From assembly GCA_019914945.1 (NCBI GenBank), contig CM034100.1, positions 16,689,096-16,753,095 on the forward strand: a DNA stretch of 64,000 bases, read 5' to 3'. How positions within the stretch are numbered: the stretch's first letter is position 1; the number at the start of each line of letters is the position of its first letter. Shown piece after piece: positions 1 to 11,205 of the stretch. The position numbers and the translations under genes are program-made. Source of the stretch: Typha latifolia (lineage: Eukaryota > Streptophyta > Magnoliopsida > Poales > Typhaceae). The notes under the pieces were generated by a model. That model was not told the DNA's origin. It searched no databases and saw only the letters and a list, made by a program, of their open reading frames with translations.

Positions 1-303
1 TTTTTCCTGCACGTTTTCCTCATATGTTGCATCTGATACACCATCATCTTTCACAGCACAACTTACCTCCAAGGCCTCGTTTTCACTGGGATTTTCAGTG
101 AACTCAGATACTATTGGTAGATTCTCATGCTGACTTGGGGGGAATACAGAATCATTGGTGGACGACGGCGATGACGATGCGTCAGAAGATTCCTGCTCAT
201 CTGGAGCTGGCGCATCAGTATAAATAGATTGTGTAAGATTCACAACCTCCCAGTCAGCTCCCCGAGAGGGCACCTCTTCGGCCACTTTCTCACCATCCGC
301 CAT
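1..303 (-). CDS. ATG8-interacting protein (ATI1/ATI2 type), N-terminal part
   Basis: The reading frame starts at the ATG at 303-301 and stays open for 101 codons to the window edge, so only the N terminus is present. It opens MADGEKVAEEVPSRGADWEV and continues with an acidic, Ser-rich stretch. The segment GADWEVVNLTQSIYTDAP matches the conserved N-terminal block of plant ATI proteins, which carry ATG8-binding motifs near a WEVV/L-type sequence and act in selective autophagy of ER and plastid cargo. WEVV at residues 18-21 is a candidate AIM (W-x-x-V). The membrane segment expected further on lies outside the window. A leader intron is suggested: on the minus strand a donor AAG/GTAATATC sits at 940 and an acceptor TTTAG at 324-325, so the 5' UTR would be about 940-1035 plus 304-323. 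The family call rests on this N-terminal block alone. Confidence 0.72.
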   Translation of the reverse strand, partial: MADGEKVAEEVPSRGADWEVVNLTQSIYTDAPAPDEQESSDASSSPSSTNDSVFPPSQHENLPIVSEFTENPSENEALEVSCAVKDDGVSDATYEENVQEK

Positions 304-968
304 TTCCAAAAATCCAACCTTCACTAAACATCAGAAAACATCAGACCATTTGGTACATGAAATGGCCATGTAAATATAGAAATAGACATTATAGTCTGTG
401 ACATGGGAAGATAAAAAGATTACAAGACACATCACTGGCAATAGATCAAAACATTGCACAAAAAGAATGCGTGCTCAAAGTAAAAATAAATTAATCTATG
501 ATCTGATGAATTAGTCTACATCAAACATTTTATCATCAAAATGGAACTTTTTCTCAATATTTCCGATAAAATGGAATAAAACCTTCGGTTATTAGAGAAA
601 ACTACGAATCATTTAACTACCCAGTTACTCAAATCAAATCTTTTGATCAATCAAGTTCCATAATCCAAAGAAACCAAAAGTTTCTACAGCAGAACCCTGA
701 TTTCCAACAAAATCCATGAACCAAGCATCCCCAAGAGAAACCAATAAGGATCAACGCAAGCGGGCAAACAAATCACAGAAGTCACAAAATCATGAATCGA
801 ACTATTACAAAAGTCACCATACTGACGTACTACAATTCGGTCTTCGACTTGAAACAGCGATAATTAATTTCGATCACGAAAACCAAGAACAAAAGGCTAA
901 GAAAGTTAAAGAAATAAAGAAAATCCAAATCGATATTACCTTGAACAAGAGATCTCGGAGAGGAAATC

Positions 969-971
<3 letters not shown>

Positions 972-1012
<41 letters not shown>
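972..1012. repeat. (GA)n microsatellite
   Basis: About 20 uninterrupted GA units. It lies in the presumed 5' UTR of the ATI-like gene and reads as CT on the transcribed strand. Confidence 0.95.
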
Positions 1013-1016
<4 letters not shown>

Positions 1017-1061
1017 GAGTGGGAGAAGAATTGGCGGAGAATGGACTCGACGAGGGGCTAA

Positions 1062-1068
1062 TTTATAA
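1062..1068 (-). promoter_or_regulatory. TATA box of the ATI-like gene
   Basis: TTATAAA on the minus strand, roughly 30 bp upstream of the CT-rich leader. Placement fits a start site near 1035. No other TATA-like sequence lies closer to the leader. Confidence 0.4.
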
Positions 1069-1100
1069 CGGGAAGTACTGAAACCGGCCGAATCGGTGGG

Positions 1101-1815
1101 CTGTGCCAGGAATTACCGGCATCAAACGGTCATCCATTGACCTGATATTTTTCGTTTTCGGATCCACAACTGATACCCGTTTAGCTTTTTGCCCCATTTC
1201 AGACATGAACGCCAGATCCGTTATAGCGTATACTGCTATTGGATCCGACCCGTTACCACCCCATAGTGTTGTTATTTTGCAAGAAAGACCTTAACCTTTT
1301 TATTTTCTTGGGTGTTGTGGTGTACTTTTCAAGTATAAATAATGGATTTTAAATAGTTTCTAGGAATATTGAATCCATCGTATTTTTCCAAGATTAATAT
1401 AAAAAAATAAAAAAATTCCCCTCTTTCCACCCTTCACCTTAATGATAAATTACGGCGTTATCTACTATGTTTGGATAACAAGTTATCATATTAGCAATAC
1501 TTTAATAAAGACCATATTCATATATTACTAAACTTTGTGGTCAAATGAAAGGGTGGGGCCCAACTATAAGAACTATATCAATATATTTATTTTTTTCCTC
1601 TACGTGAGGAGATGTAATGGGCATTAAGATAGTACGTTAATCTTGGTAATGGAAGCACAGCACGTAGAAACATGGAGCACGTAAAAGCCTCATTTAAGAC
1701 ATAATATTTTCAACTATATTTGTTTGTCTTGGAGGCACGACATGAGCCCAAAATTTTACTTTTTGACATGATGATAAACTTTGTCATATTGGATTTATTT
1801 TCTAGATCTCATAAA

Positions 1816-1869
<54 letters not shown>

Positions 1870-4154
1870 GCATAATGCTTATACCCATTCAAAGTTTTGT
1901 ATGCTTGGATGAAATTTTTTTATATGGAGGGAGTTTTTTCTCATTATATGAAAGTTGCTGCTCATATGATTTAAAATCTATGGGTCTGAAATGATCTAAA
2001 ACTACGGAAGGAAGACTGAGATTTGAGAAGCTACCAGATGTGGTTATAATATATTGTTGACCATGATTAGGTGGAATTTTAGAAAGAAAAAATAAATAAA
2101 GAATCATTCAGAAAAAAAGGAAAAAAAAAAGAACTTCTGTACTTGTTGGATCTATAATTTATATTTGTTTGATTAATATTTGGGGTTGACTTCAAATATT
2201 TAAGCTCATTTTTATGGCTTTACTGAGTCAAATATACTTTGCTAGCTCCAGTTGTAAATGAATGTAAGCTTGAAGAAGGAAAGTGGATAAAACTAGGGCA
2301 GCAGCTCAGCTTGGAAATGAATTCATCAGCTATGTATGCACTCTTCAATTTGAGAATAAAAATGATCGGATATCAGAATTTTATTTCAGATTTGTCCCTC
2401 TAGCACAGAGTATGCAAAGAAACAGTAGGTTTTTGTAATTGTAATAAAAGTTCTATTATGACCCACAGTGTTAAGAAGGATTTAAAGAAAAAAAGATAGT
2501 TACTATATCTGCTCCTTTGCCATGACTGAAATATATTGAAGTCAATCCTACATCCTTTGAGGTATGATGCACAGGTATATGATTACAATGGATTTTTACA
2601 CTTTACCATCACCATTGGCATTTGTTTGCCTGTGTAGCTGTGTAGGTATATATGCAATTCACCTGTAATGAGGATTTCTGAACATGGAAATTTTTTTCCT
2701 GTCAGGGTAAATAAAGAGGTCATAGCGCATGAGTACAGATGTAAATGGTTGATGCAGGTTGCTTTTGATAGCAGTTGCTACATGACACATAATGCCAATC
2801 TTTTGTTAGTCAACAATATTAACAGAATTTGTACACCGAGATTCTCACCGTCAGAGTTCAATCATCTCCCCGCTGTACAACTTCTTGGCAAGCTGTATAC
2901 AAAACGAAAAAATCAGTTACGCAGGAAGACTGTTAATGAGGTTCCTTAATATAGAAGTAATGGTTTCTGATAATTGCATAAGCTAGCAACTGGTAATGTC
3001 AAAAATGTTTTGAATTTTGATGCTTAAATGCTGAAAAAGTAAAAGGTTGGAGATAACTGCATCAAGGAATAGAAAATGGATGATCCATACTAAATCGTTT
3101 TGAGTTTCCAGGAACACTGAACCTGCTTGCTTTTGGCTCTATTCCAAAACAAAAATTAGTAAGAGATCATGTCATAGTACAAAATAGAAAATAGCTACTC
3201 CAATAACAGGGGAATTTGGTTGTTATCCCTTTCTTCTGACATTGTTTAACAGTAATAGTTAATACTTTTGAATGTTTCAATTAGTTAACTAAACTCTCCA
3301 GTCCACCGAAAATTGCTTTACACTCTAAACAAGCAATATAATCAACCAAAGTAATCATACTATTGCTGTGGCCTGTTATATCAGAATAACAGCAATTGCA
3401 ACGTCAACTACCACTTTTCAACTCCAAATAGATCGTTTTCAAAGTTCTGGCCATGCAAATACTGGCAATATTATATGATGGTTTCAGAATGTCTCTTTAT
3501 ACAACAGAAGTATAAAACAGGTTAACTGAAAATTGATTTGACAAATTCCACAGCAGTTAACAACAATAAGATCTCTATATTTTATTAATGAAATAAAATT
3601 TATTATATTATGATGTATGACTATAATGGAATGAAGTTTGCCCATGTAACATACCCATCATTCTTGTAATTCATTTGAGAACACAATTTCTACCATGGGC
3701 ATTTCTTGAAAACCTTGAGATAGGCATGTAGTCTTGATGCAATGTATACAGTGCAATTTTGAGGCAATAGATTGAGATACAACCTCTTTGTAAATGAATA
3801 CGGAGAAGAGAGACAGAATTCAGGTACTACTTTGATAGCCCAAGATTCTAATACTAAAAACAACTAAAACTTAGTATACTTACCTTGACATATTGGTAGG
3901 ACTGCTCCAGTGCACTGAATGCCCAGAAGCTTCAATCCATCAGTCTCAGCTTGGAAACATAAAGATCCCTAGTTGAATGAACTGTCAAGTCTCACTTGTC
4001 GAGATCCTATAGTACACTGACCTGCAAAAGTATCAGATATGTTGTCTATATCAGCAACCAGTTCATTTATTCCTAGTAGAAAAAAAAACATGCTGCTATA
4101 GTTGCAATTACATTTACATCTGTACATGATGATCTGCTGTATAAGCTGATAAAA
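1101..4154. other. Intergenic, AT-rich; includes probable 3' UTR of the FAR1-like gene
   Basis: No coding region is supported. A 93-codon frame at 2668-2949 shows no family features. On the minus strand an acceptor TTTTGCAG at about 4022 and a donor AAG/GTAAGT at about 3892 suggest a spliced 3' UTR for the gene that ends at 4155. A short palindrome (GATAAC-aa-GTTATC) lies near 1475-1488. Confidence 0.5.
1815..1864. repeat. (ATT)n microsatellite
   Basis: About 16 ATT/TTA units in a row in intergenic DNA, followed by a short TATA-rich tail. Confidence 0.95.
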
Positions 4155-6121
4155 TTATGAGATAGCCTGCTGAATCAGTTCGTTAATTGGTTCATCAGAG
4201 AAAGTACTGCTTGTTTCACCAGAAACGATGCTCATATGCTGCAATTTAGAACATCCGGAAGTAGACAGGCAAGTCAAGTTATAAGAAACCAACTGCAAAC
4301 AGGTGAATAAGAAAATGATTGTTCCAAAATTGTGAGAACTATAAGATCTCAAAACTTCACTACCTGATTTGTTGGACAATTTAAACTGGCATGATCACCC
4401 AGCTGCTTGCTTGCCATGGACATTCGCAATTTCCTGGAAGGCCTATCATAACTTGGATTAAACTGTGGACTGGAAGAGTGCGTTCGCATCCTAGATCGTC
4501 GAGTAACATCTTCAACTTGACCATCCTGGTTATTATCTTCTACTCTACTGACAACTGTTCCTAGTTTTGAGACTTCTCCAGCATTCTTTTTAATAGCTGC
4601 AACCTTCTTGACAGCTTCTCGTAAAGCAAGCATTGCCACATTATAAACATCTGGAGATGCTGCACCTGCCTCTGCATATTTCATGGCTTCACGACAGAGA
4701 TTGTTATACCGCAAAGTTGGTGATTCCTTACAACTATGGTGCAGCTCAATCTGGTTTGTGGTACTCTTCAAATGACCAAATAAATGCTTTCTCTTCCGCA
4801 ATTTTCGTATTTTTCTTAGTGATCCTAATGGATGATTATGATCCTTCTCGAATTTTGAAACAATCCATTTCCCAGAAATATTCTTTTTTACCATGAGCAT
4901 TGCTTTACAACCAACTCTTGTGGCTTCTCGTGGTCGTTTTATCTTACCTTCGCTACTTGAATCTTTCTTCAAATAGAACCCCTCTTTAGAGCACACAAAT
5001 AAACGAGATATGATTGATTTGTCACGCTTTGAACGGTAATATGTACTAACACGCATATTAAATCCCACACGTCTAGAATAAGCAAAATAGAAAATCCTTG
5101 CTGCCTCCTCAGATTCGAATTCCATACCTTCATATGGTTCCACAATTGCATCCCCATTTTCTGAAACCAAGACCCTCTCCATTTCATCCATCTCCTCATC
5201 TTCAGCATCAGAATGTTCATCATCTGATGCCGTCTTAGGAGTTAGTTCATGATTATGGTGCTTTACTATCTTTGATACAATCCATTTCCCAGAAACCCGT
5301 TTTTTCACCATGATCATCGCCTTGCATCCTACCCTTGTAACAGCCCTCGGCCGCTGAAGCCTTTCTTCAGCACTATCATCTTTTTTCACACGGAATCCTT
5401 CTTTTGAACATACAATTAATCGAGAGATAATTGAGTTGTCACGCTTGGAACGATAGTATGAACTCACGCGAGCTCTAAACCCAACACGCCTAGCATATTC
5501 TCTGTAGAAAATTTGTACTTCTTGTTCCGAATCGAACTCCATTCCCTTACGTGGTTCAATACTAGGCTCCACTTCAGGTGGTATGACTACCACTTCATCA
5601 GCATGACCTGCAACAAGTGAATCTGTTTCATTCCCTACTGTATTATCTACTTCTTCATCCTCCTGATGCACATAAGGATCATGATCCAACATCACTACTT
5701 TCCCTTGTGTCCCAAGTACATGATTATGAACCTTCTCACATTTTGAGACAACCCATTTCCCAGAGCTTTGTTTCTTTACCATAATCATTGCTCTGCAGCC
5801 CACCCTAGTAATCATCCGTGGCCTTTTACTTCTGCCCTCACTCTTTGCATCTTTTGCTGAGCGAAAACCTTCTCTTGAGCACACAAGCTGTCTAGAGATA
5901 ATTGTTTTGTCACGTTTTGAGCGGATAAATGAGCTGACACGTGCTTTAAACCCCATCTGAGCAGCATATGCATTATAAAATGCCTTGGCAGCTTCCTCAG
6001 AATCAAACTCCATACCTTCATAAGGTTCTTGAATTGGGTCAAATAGATCCCGCCCAACAGAATTTTCTAACATTTCATCTACATCGCTGATACGAGGTTC
6101 CACATCAACTACAAAAGACAT
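4155..6121 (-). CDS. FAR1-related protein with three tandem FAR1 DNA-binding domains and no transposase domain
   Basis: Two coding exons fit: 6121-4364 and 4238-4155, with a 125-bp phase-0 intron (donor CAG/GTAGTG, acceptor TTGCAG), giving 613 residues. Reading through the intron would add only three residues before a stop. Three FAR1-type (WRKY-GCM1 fold) domains lie at about residues 41-137, 194-293 and 333-432. Each has the same zinc ligand spacing: C81-C109-H132/H134, C238-C266-H289/H291 and C377-C405-H428/H430. Shared landmarks are GMEF(D/E)SE, RSKRD, IISR, TRVGC(R/K)AM and SGKW(I/V)VSK. A basic stretch RKIRKLRKRKH (437-447) may be a nuclear signal. FAR1/FHY3 proteins derive from Mutator-like transposases; this one keeps only the DNA-binding part, as in FRS-related factors, so a nuclear DNA-binding role is inferred. 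The start is uncertain: an acceptor-like TCTTTTGTAG overlaps the first codons, so translation may begin in an upstream exon or at the Met about 17 codons in. The leader probably lies at 7190-7450. Confidence 0.85.
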
Positions 6122-9040
6122 GAATTAATCAGACAACATGTTCAAAGTAAATTCCTTTCTGAGAATCAAGAACAATACAATGGTTGCAATTAGTGTAAAT
6201 GCAACAGTTGTAAAGATGATGCTAACGATACTGGATGTATCTTAAAGGTCCCATCATACTCGCATAGTCGTATTTTGGTGGTTTGGTATAACTGTATGAC
6301 CTCCCTTGTACTTTATCGGTTTTAGCATTCTATAGTTGATTCAAAGCTGCATTTCTTCCCCTTAGTAAGAAAATCAGACTTATTGATGAATAAGCTTGAG
6401 GTGGCTTAAGGTCTCGCCTCCAATAGGCAAAACCGCAAAATCATAGATGGGCAATAATCCGTAAAAAATATTCGTGGGCTATGTCTAATAAGTAATAAAT
6501 CAGATTTAATGATCTCTTATAAGCCAAGCAAGCTTCATCCCGGGATAACCTCCTATCCCTGAAACAAATGTACCCCAAACAATGCACAAGCAAAATTTAT
6601 GCAGAACCTAAGAGACACATCAGGAACAGCATATGGCATTGACATATTGTATAGGTATACACAATTACACATACGATTTGACAAAATTAGTCCCGGTGGA
6701 TATGACGTAATACTTTTCATTTCAAAGTTTATATGATAAAGCACACTTCCATGCATTTGCGGAAAATTATCAAAAAATCTCAAGTTATATACAACTGAGT
6801 TTTCTTTTCCTATATTATATTGTTATTTAATGAATGAATCACATGGATATACTCCTATAAACTTTCCCCCTAAATTTGTTTTCTTGGAAGAATTTACATA
6901 CAACACGTCACGCAGACAAGTTTAACTAAATAGGATCATTTTTTTTTCAAAGAATTAATACGACAACAGTTCTAATATACTCGAAAGTAAATTAATCCAA
7001 AGTTGATATCTTTAATAGCCAAACGTCTTAATTTCTTGTATCTCCGCCTTGGCAATCAAAGGAACACTGAAGGTACTAACTACAAAAAAAAAGGGGGGGG
7101 AAGATTATAACATCATAACACTAATACAATGATGACAAAACCCTAGATGAACAAGAAGAAATCAAGAGATTCAAAAAAAAACCCCACTTGGAGAAATGAT
7201 CATGGGGGTCGAGAACATGAAGCCCTCCATCGCTTCACACAGTCCCAAGCTCGATGTCGCGACCCTCTAGCCAAGAAGTTCCCAAAAGATTCCGAGATGT
7301 AGGAGGTGTGGACTTCAATGGATCAAAGAATTAGGGTTTTGGATCGAATTCTAGGGTTTCCGGCATCTGATTTTTCACCAGGGAGCTGGAAAGGAGGAAT
7401 TTTTTTAGCCGAGAAGACGCGAGAGAAGAGAGAACGGTGCACGATAAGGCCCATATTATTACATTATTATTACATACGACTGTATCACGATCACAACTAG
7501 AACCTTGCCTCCTACTAACGTGAGCCGAGGGTCTCTATACGCTTCTCTCTCTCTCTCTCGATAACTTGTCTCATGTTGCTTGTTTACTGTATATCTAGCA
7601 TTTCTATTTTTATTTTTATTTTTAGGCGGATAAATATAGCTTATAAAATCATGGAATAACTACACGTGTACCCAACTCCCAAACTATCGCTAATTTTTAG
7701 CTTAGTAAAATATTTTACTCACATTTTTAAATTAAAATAAATTTGAGAATAAGATGATTATTTAATTTTTAAAACTTAGGGTTTAGGTTTTCTTGTTAAC
7801 ATATTATTGAGAAAAGTAATAAGAACTTAAAATAAATACAATTAGAATCCAAATTCGAAAGTACCATTATAATACAAGCTTCTTTTAAATAACAGAAGAG
7901 TGAAAATATTATTTAAAAATAAAATTAGAATAGGCTATAATTCAGAACTCAGGTACACTCTTGGAGGTCTATTTCTTATTCTAAAATATACATTCTAATT
8001 TGAAGTTATTTTTCATGTGAAAATTATGTTTCTTTTTTTTTTTAATTGTGTATTTTATGTTGCCAAGTGGCTCACTTGGGCCCCACTCCTAGGTACACTT
8101 ATCTCGTTGGATATCCATGTATTCCTTTTTGTGGTCACTTCTAGTCCTTTATCTTATATATATATATATTGACGGGTTAATGGATCGAACTTAAGTAAAG
8201 TAGTTCAGAGGATGGGTGGGCTTTATCTAGGGCCGGGTCAATGTTGGGCCAATTAAAACGGGCCGAGTCTACCAGAGAGACGGGGAACGTTTAGAGGTGG
8301 TTCGTTCGGTTTGTAGCAAACTCCTGCATGCTTAGGTTTTAGATGATCAGGCGCTCATACGTTCTATCAAGTATCAATCAAATGGCGTACGGAGGGGTAA
8401 TTAAATGGTCGAATAAATGCAGTCCATGTGCTCCCCACTGTTCCTCCTCCCTCCTTGTTAACCCCTTTTTCTTGACATTTATCTTAATTTAATTTTGAAT
8501 TCAAATCCAGGAAACGGACAGGGTTTTGAAATTTTATCTTAATGCCCGCCAGCTGCCACCCGGACTTAAACACCCCCCAAAACCCGGACTTTAAACCCGC
8601 CTAGAGAAAACACCTCGTAGGGATAAAAGCGACCTAGTGCCGTGAACCCACTTGTTAACCCACCTCATTGGAGTTATGATAGGAGGTTCTTCCTTGGGGT
8701 TCTCGTAATCGCGTGGAGGTAATCTCGGAAGATGGACGCGGAAACGTGGGCCGTCGCTGGGCCCCCCCCCTCCCCGCCCCCCAAGTAACACTAAGTTGAT
8801 GCCTTTCTTTTTTGTTTGGCTCGGCTTGGCGCGGCTCGACTCGACTCGGGTTGGGAAATCGTTGCGACTCGGGAGTGGCACGTGAATGGCGGCTTCTCCG
8901 AGCAGTCCGATGTGCCTCGAGATTGTCACTTAGGTACGAGTGCTAAAAGATGCGAGACATTTAACATGTTCGGATTGACTTGCATCGAGAATAATTATAA
9001 TAATATAATTACCAAGATTACGAAATTGTGAGGGTAAATT
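6122..9040. other. Upstream region of the FAR1-like gene and intergenic DNA
   Basis: 7190-7450 reads on the minus strand as a typical plant leader with AAACCCTA (telo-box) motifs and short upstream ORFs, likely the first exon of the FAR1-like gene. 6535-6590 carries a TATCCCGGGATAA-type sequence seen in monocot MITE relics. 8150-8171 is a short TA run. A GC-rich patch at about 8220-8930 with a C9-10 run near 8761 has open frames on both strands but no recognisable protein; I see no gene in it. Confidence 0.45.
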
Positions 9041-9041
9041 T

Positions 9042-11205
9042 TATTATTATTATTATTTTATTTTTTTTACAAAAGATACAAACTGACTGTTTCATTGAAA
9101 TAAATAAGCATCACACCAACTAGAGTCTAGAAGCAAAAGAGGTTTTGACCTTATAGATCAAAAGCCTACATAGTTTTTAGCATGTCACCCCACTACAAAA
9201 GAAAACAACTGTTAAGCTACATAACCCCAGCCTCAGGGGGAAAAAACAAACAAACAAAACAGCTTATTCAAAGCTTGGCCAATTAGTTAAAGACAACAGA
9301 TCATCCCGGCATAAGAGAAACCAAAAACAAAACAAAATATATCCATTCAAGAACCGCATCTGCCGCCCAAAAACATACCAACTCCGGTTTTTAGCCATTC
9401 TTGACCTCCGCTAACTGTATCATCTTTTTAGCCTTCTTTTATCGCCTTCTCTCTTGCAACTCTGCTCAGTAATAAAACATGGAGGTTATTTTATGATGGA
9501 GAGCTTCTATATCTTTGCATCTATTAGTAAACACTCTACTATTTTGTTCTAGCCAAATATTATAGAACATTATCGCAACCCAAATGAAAATTCATTTAGA
9601 CATCTCCTTCTTCTCCACATCCACTTTATCAATCAGCTGTTTCACATAATGACATTTGACAAAAACATGATCCACAGTTTTTTCTTTATCACAAAAAATA
9701 CATTTTGTGCTATTAACATCTTCTGTATAAGTCACATCTTGTTAAAATTATATTCTAGCACATCACCCATAGAAAAAGCTTGAACATTTAGGAGAATCTT
9801 CAATTTTCATATTTTTTTTAGGAGAGCGTCGGATATAATCCATCCATTATTTAAGAATCTATATAAAAATTGCACAGTATATATTTTATTGCTCGCAAGC
9901 CACTAGTTAACTATATCTTTCTCAGCAGTCATATAAATACCACTATTTTCAATTAACATCTTCATCTCCTGCTCAAATATGCTCTGCTGCTCAGTCAAAT
10001 TACGTCTGTATTTAAGATTCCACTCCTAACCATTTCAAACATTATGGAGTTTTACTTTATCATCCCACACAATATCAAAAGGCATAGAAAATCTAATAAC
10101 CATGTTGTAATCTAGACACCAAATGTCATGCCAAAATTTAATATTATTTTCCCATTCTAAACATTTCAACTAAAGCTAGTACAAAAAATCTTACTAATTT
10201 GCGACACACCTCTCCAGGGAGAGATTTTAGCTAAATTATCAAGCTTAAAATACTCCACTTTGATTTTTCTATAATACCGCTGCATGACTACCTCAGCCCA
10301 TTACTGAATTTTAGAATTAAGTAATCTCCACCACCATTTTTCCAATAAGGTTATGTGTATGTCTAAAAGATTCACTACCCTAAACCCACCAAACTCTCTT
10401 TGCATGCAAACTTTCTTCCACTGGAACAAAGAATAACTCTTTTTTTTTGTCTTATTCATGCATTTCTATAGAAAAATTCTTTTCAGCTTATCAATTTTTG
10501 TTCTCACCCAAGTCAGTATATTTAAAAAGGTTAGATGATAAAAAAGAATAGAGCTCAGTACTGAGTTAAGAAGAATTATCCTTCCACCCAAATAGAGCAA
10601 TTTTTTTTTCCAGCCCACGATCATCTTCTCAATCTTCTCAATAACAAATACCCAGTCACATTTACAAAGCTTACTATCATGAAGCGGTAATCCTAAATAT
10701 TTTATAGGTAGTTTATCCACTTTACAATTTAAAAGCTTCGCAAATTTTCTCTCTTTTTTCATGATCATGACTTAGATAAATCAAAGAGCTTTTATTAAAA
10801 TTAATCCTCGAATCAGAAACTACCTCAAAGCACTATAAAATAAATTTCAACACTCCAACCTCATGCTCTTCTATAGGCAGTAAAATCAAAGTATAATCTG
10901 CATATTACAGACAGATCTATAATTTCATTTGGTTTCACATTCTTTTCCAAGCCCCTTAGTATATCTTCATTTTTTTTGCCTGCTCAATCATTCTATATAG
11001 CCCATCCGTAATCAAAATAAAAAGATAAATTGATAATGGGTCACTTTGTCTAAGACCCTTTTCTATAATGAAAATAATTTACAAGCTCGCCATTAAGCAT
11101 AATAGATGAACAACTAGTTGTATTCGCGTGCATAACCCATTGAATCCAATTTTTCGAAAAACTAGTCATACTTTTTATTTTTTTAAAACCAAATAGACTT
11201 CAGAG
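9042..11205 (-). mobile_element. 5'-truncated, decayed LINE (L1-type non-LTR retrotransposon)
   Basis: Read on the minus strand, fragments in several frames give the C-terminal half of a plant LINE reverse transcriptase in the right order. WIQWVMHAN and SSIMLNGELVNYFHYRKG lie near 11030-11150, then GLRQSDPLS (family GLRQGDPLSP) near 11040-11060, then YADY where the family has the catalytic YADD, near 10900. At 10768-10466 an uninterrupted 100-codon frame includes LPIKYLGLPLHDSKL and GGRIILLNSVLSSI. Further on, near 9660-9730, CIFCDKEKTVDHVFVKCH matches the zf-RVT zinc knuckle. Frameshifts and stops separate the blocks. The element ends in an A/TAA-rich tail (9042-9070 on the plus strand is its complement), as expected at a LINE 3' end. 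The endonuclease part is missing, consistent with 5' truncation on insertion. It cannot encode an active enzyme. Confidence 0.85.

Larger units (their letters stand above)
304..1100 (-). promoter_or_regulatory. 5' leader and core promoter of the ATI-like gene
   Basis: Contains the inferred leader intron (324-939), a non-coding first exon rich in CT on the transcribed strand, and a TATA-like box at 1062-1068. No other gene is supported here. Confidence 0.45.

Noticed and set aside
716..1081. 121-codon plus-strand frame with a run of Arg-Glu
   Set aside because: The Arg-Glu run is the GA microsatellite in translation and the frame is antisense to the ATI-like leader.
8591..9031. Overlapping open frames on both strands in a GC-rich patch
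   Set aside because: No recognisable domain on either strand, unusual C-run, and Arg/Gly/Pro composition explained by GC content.
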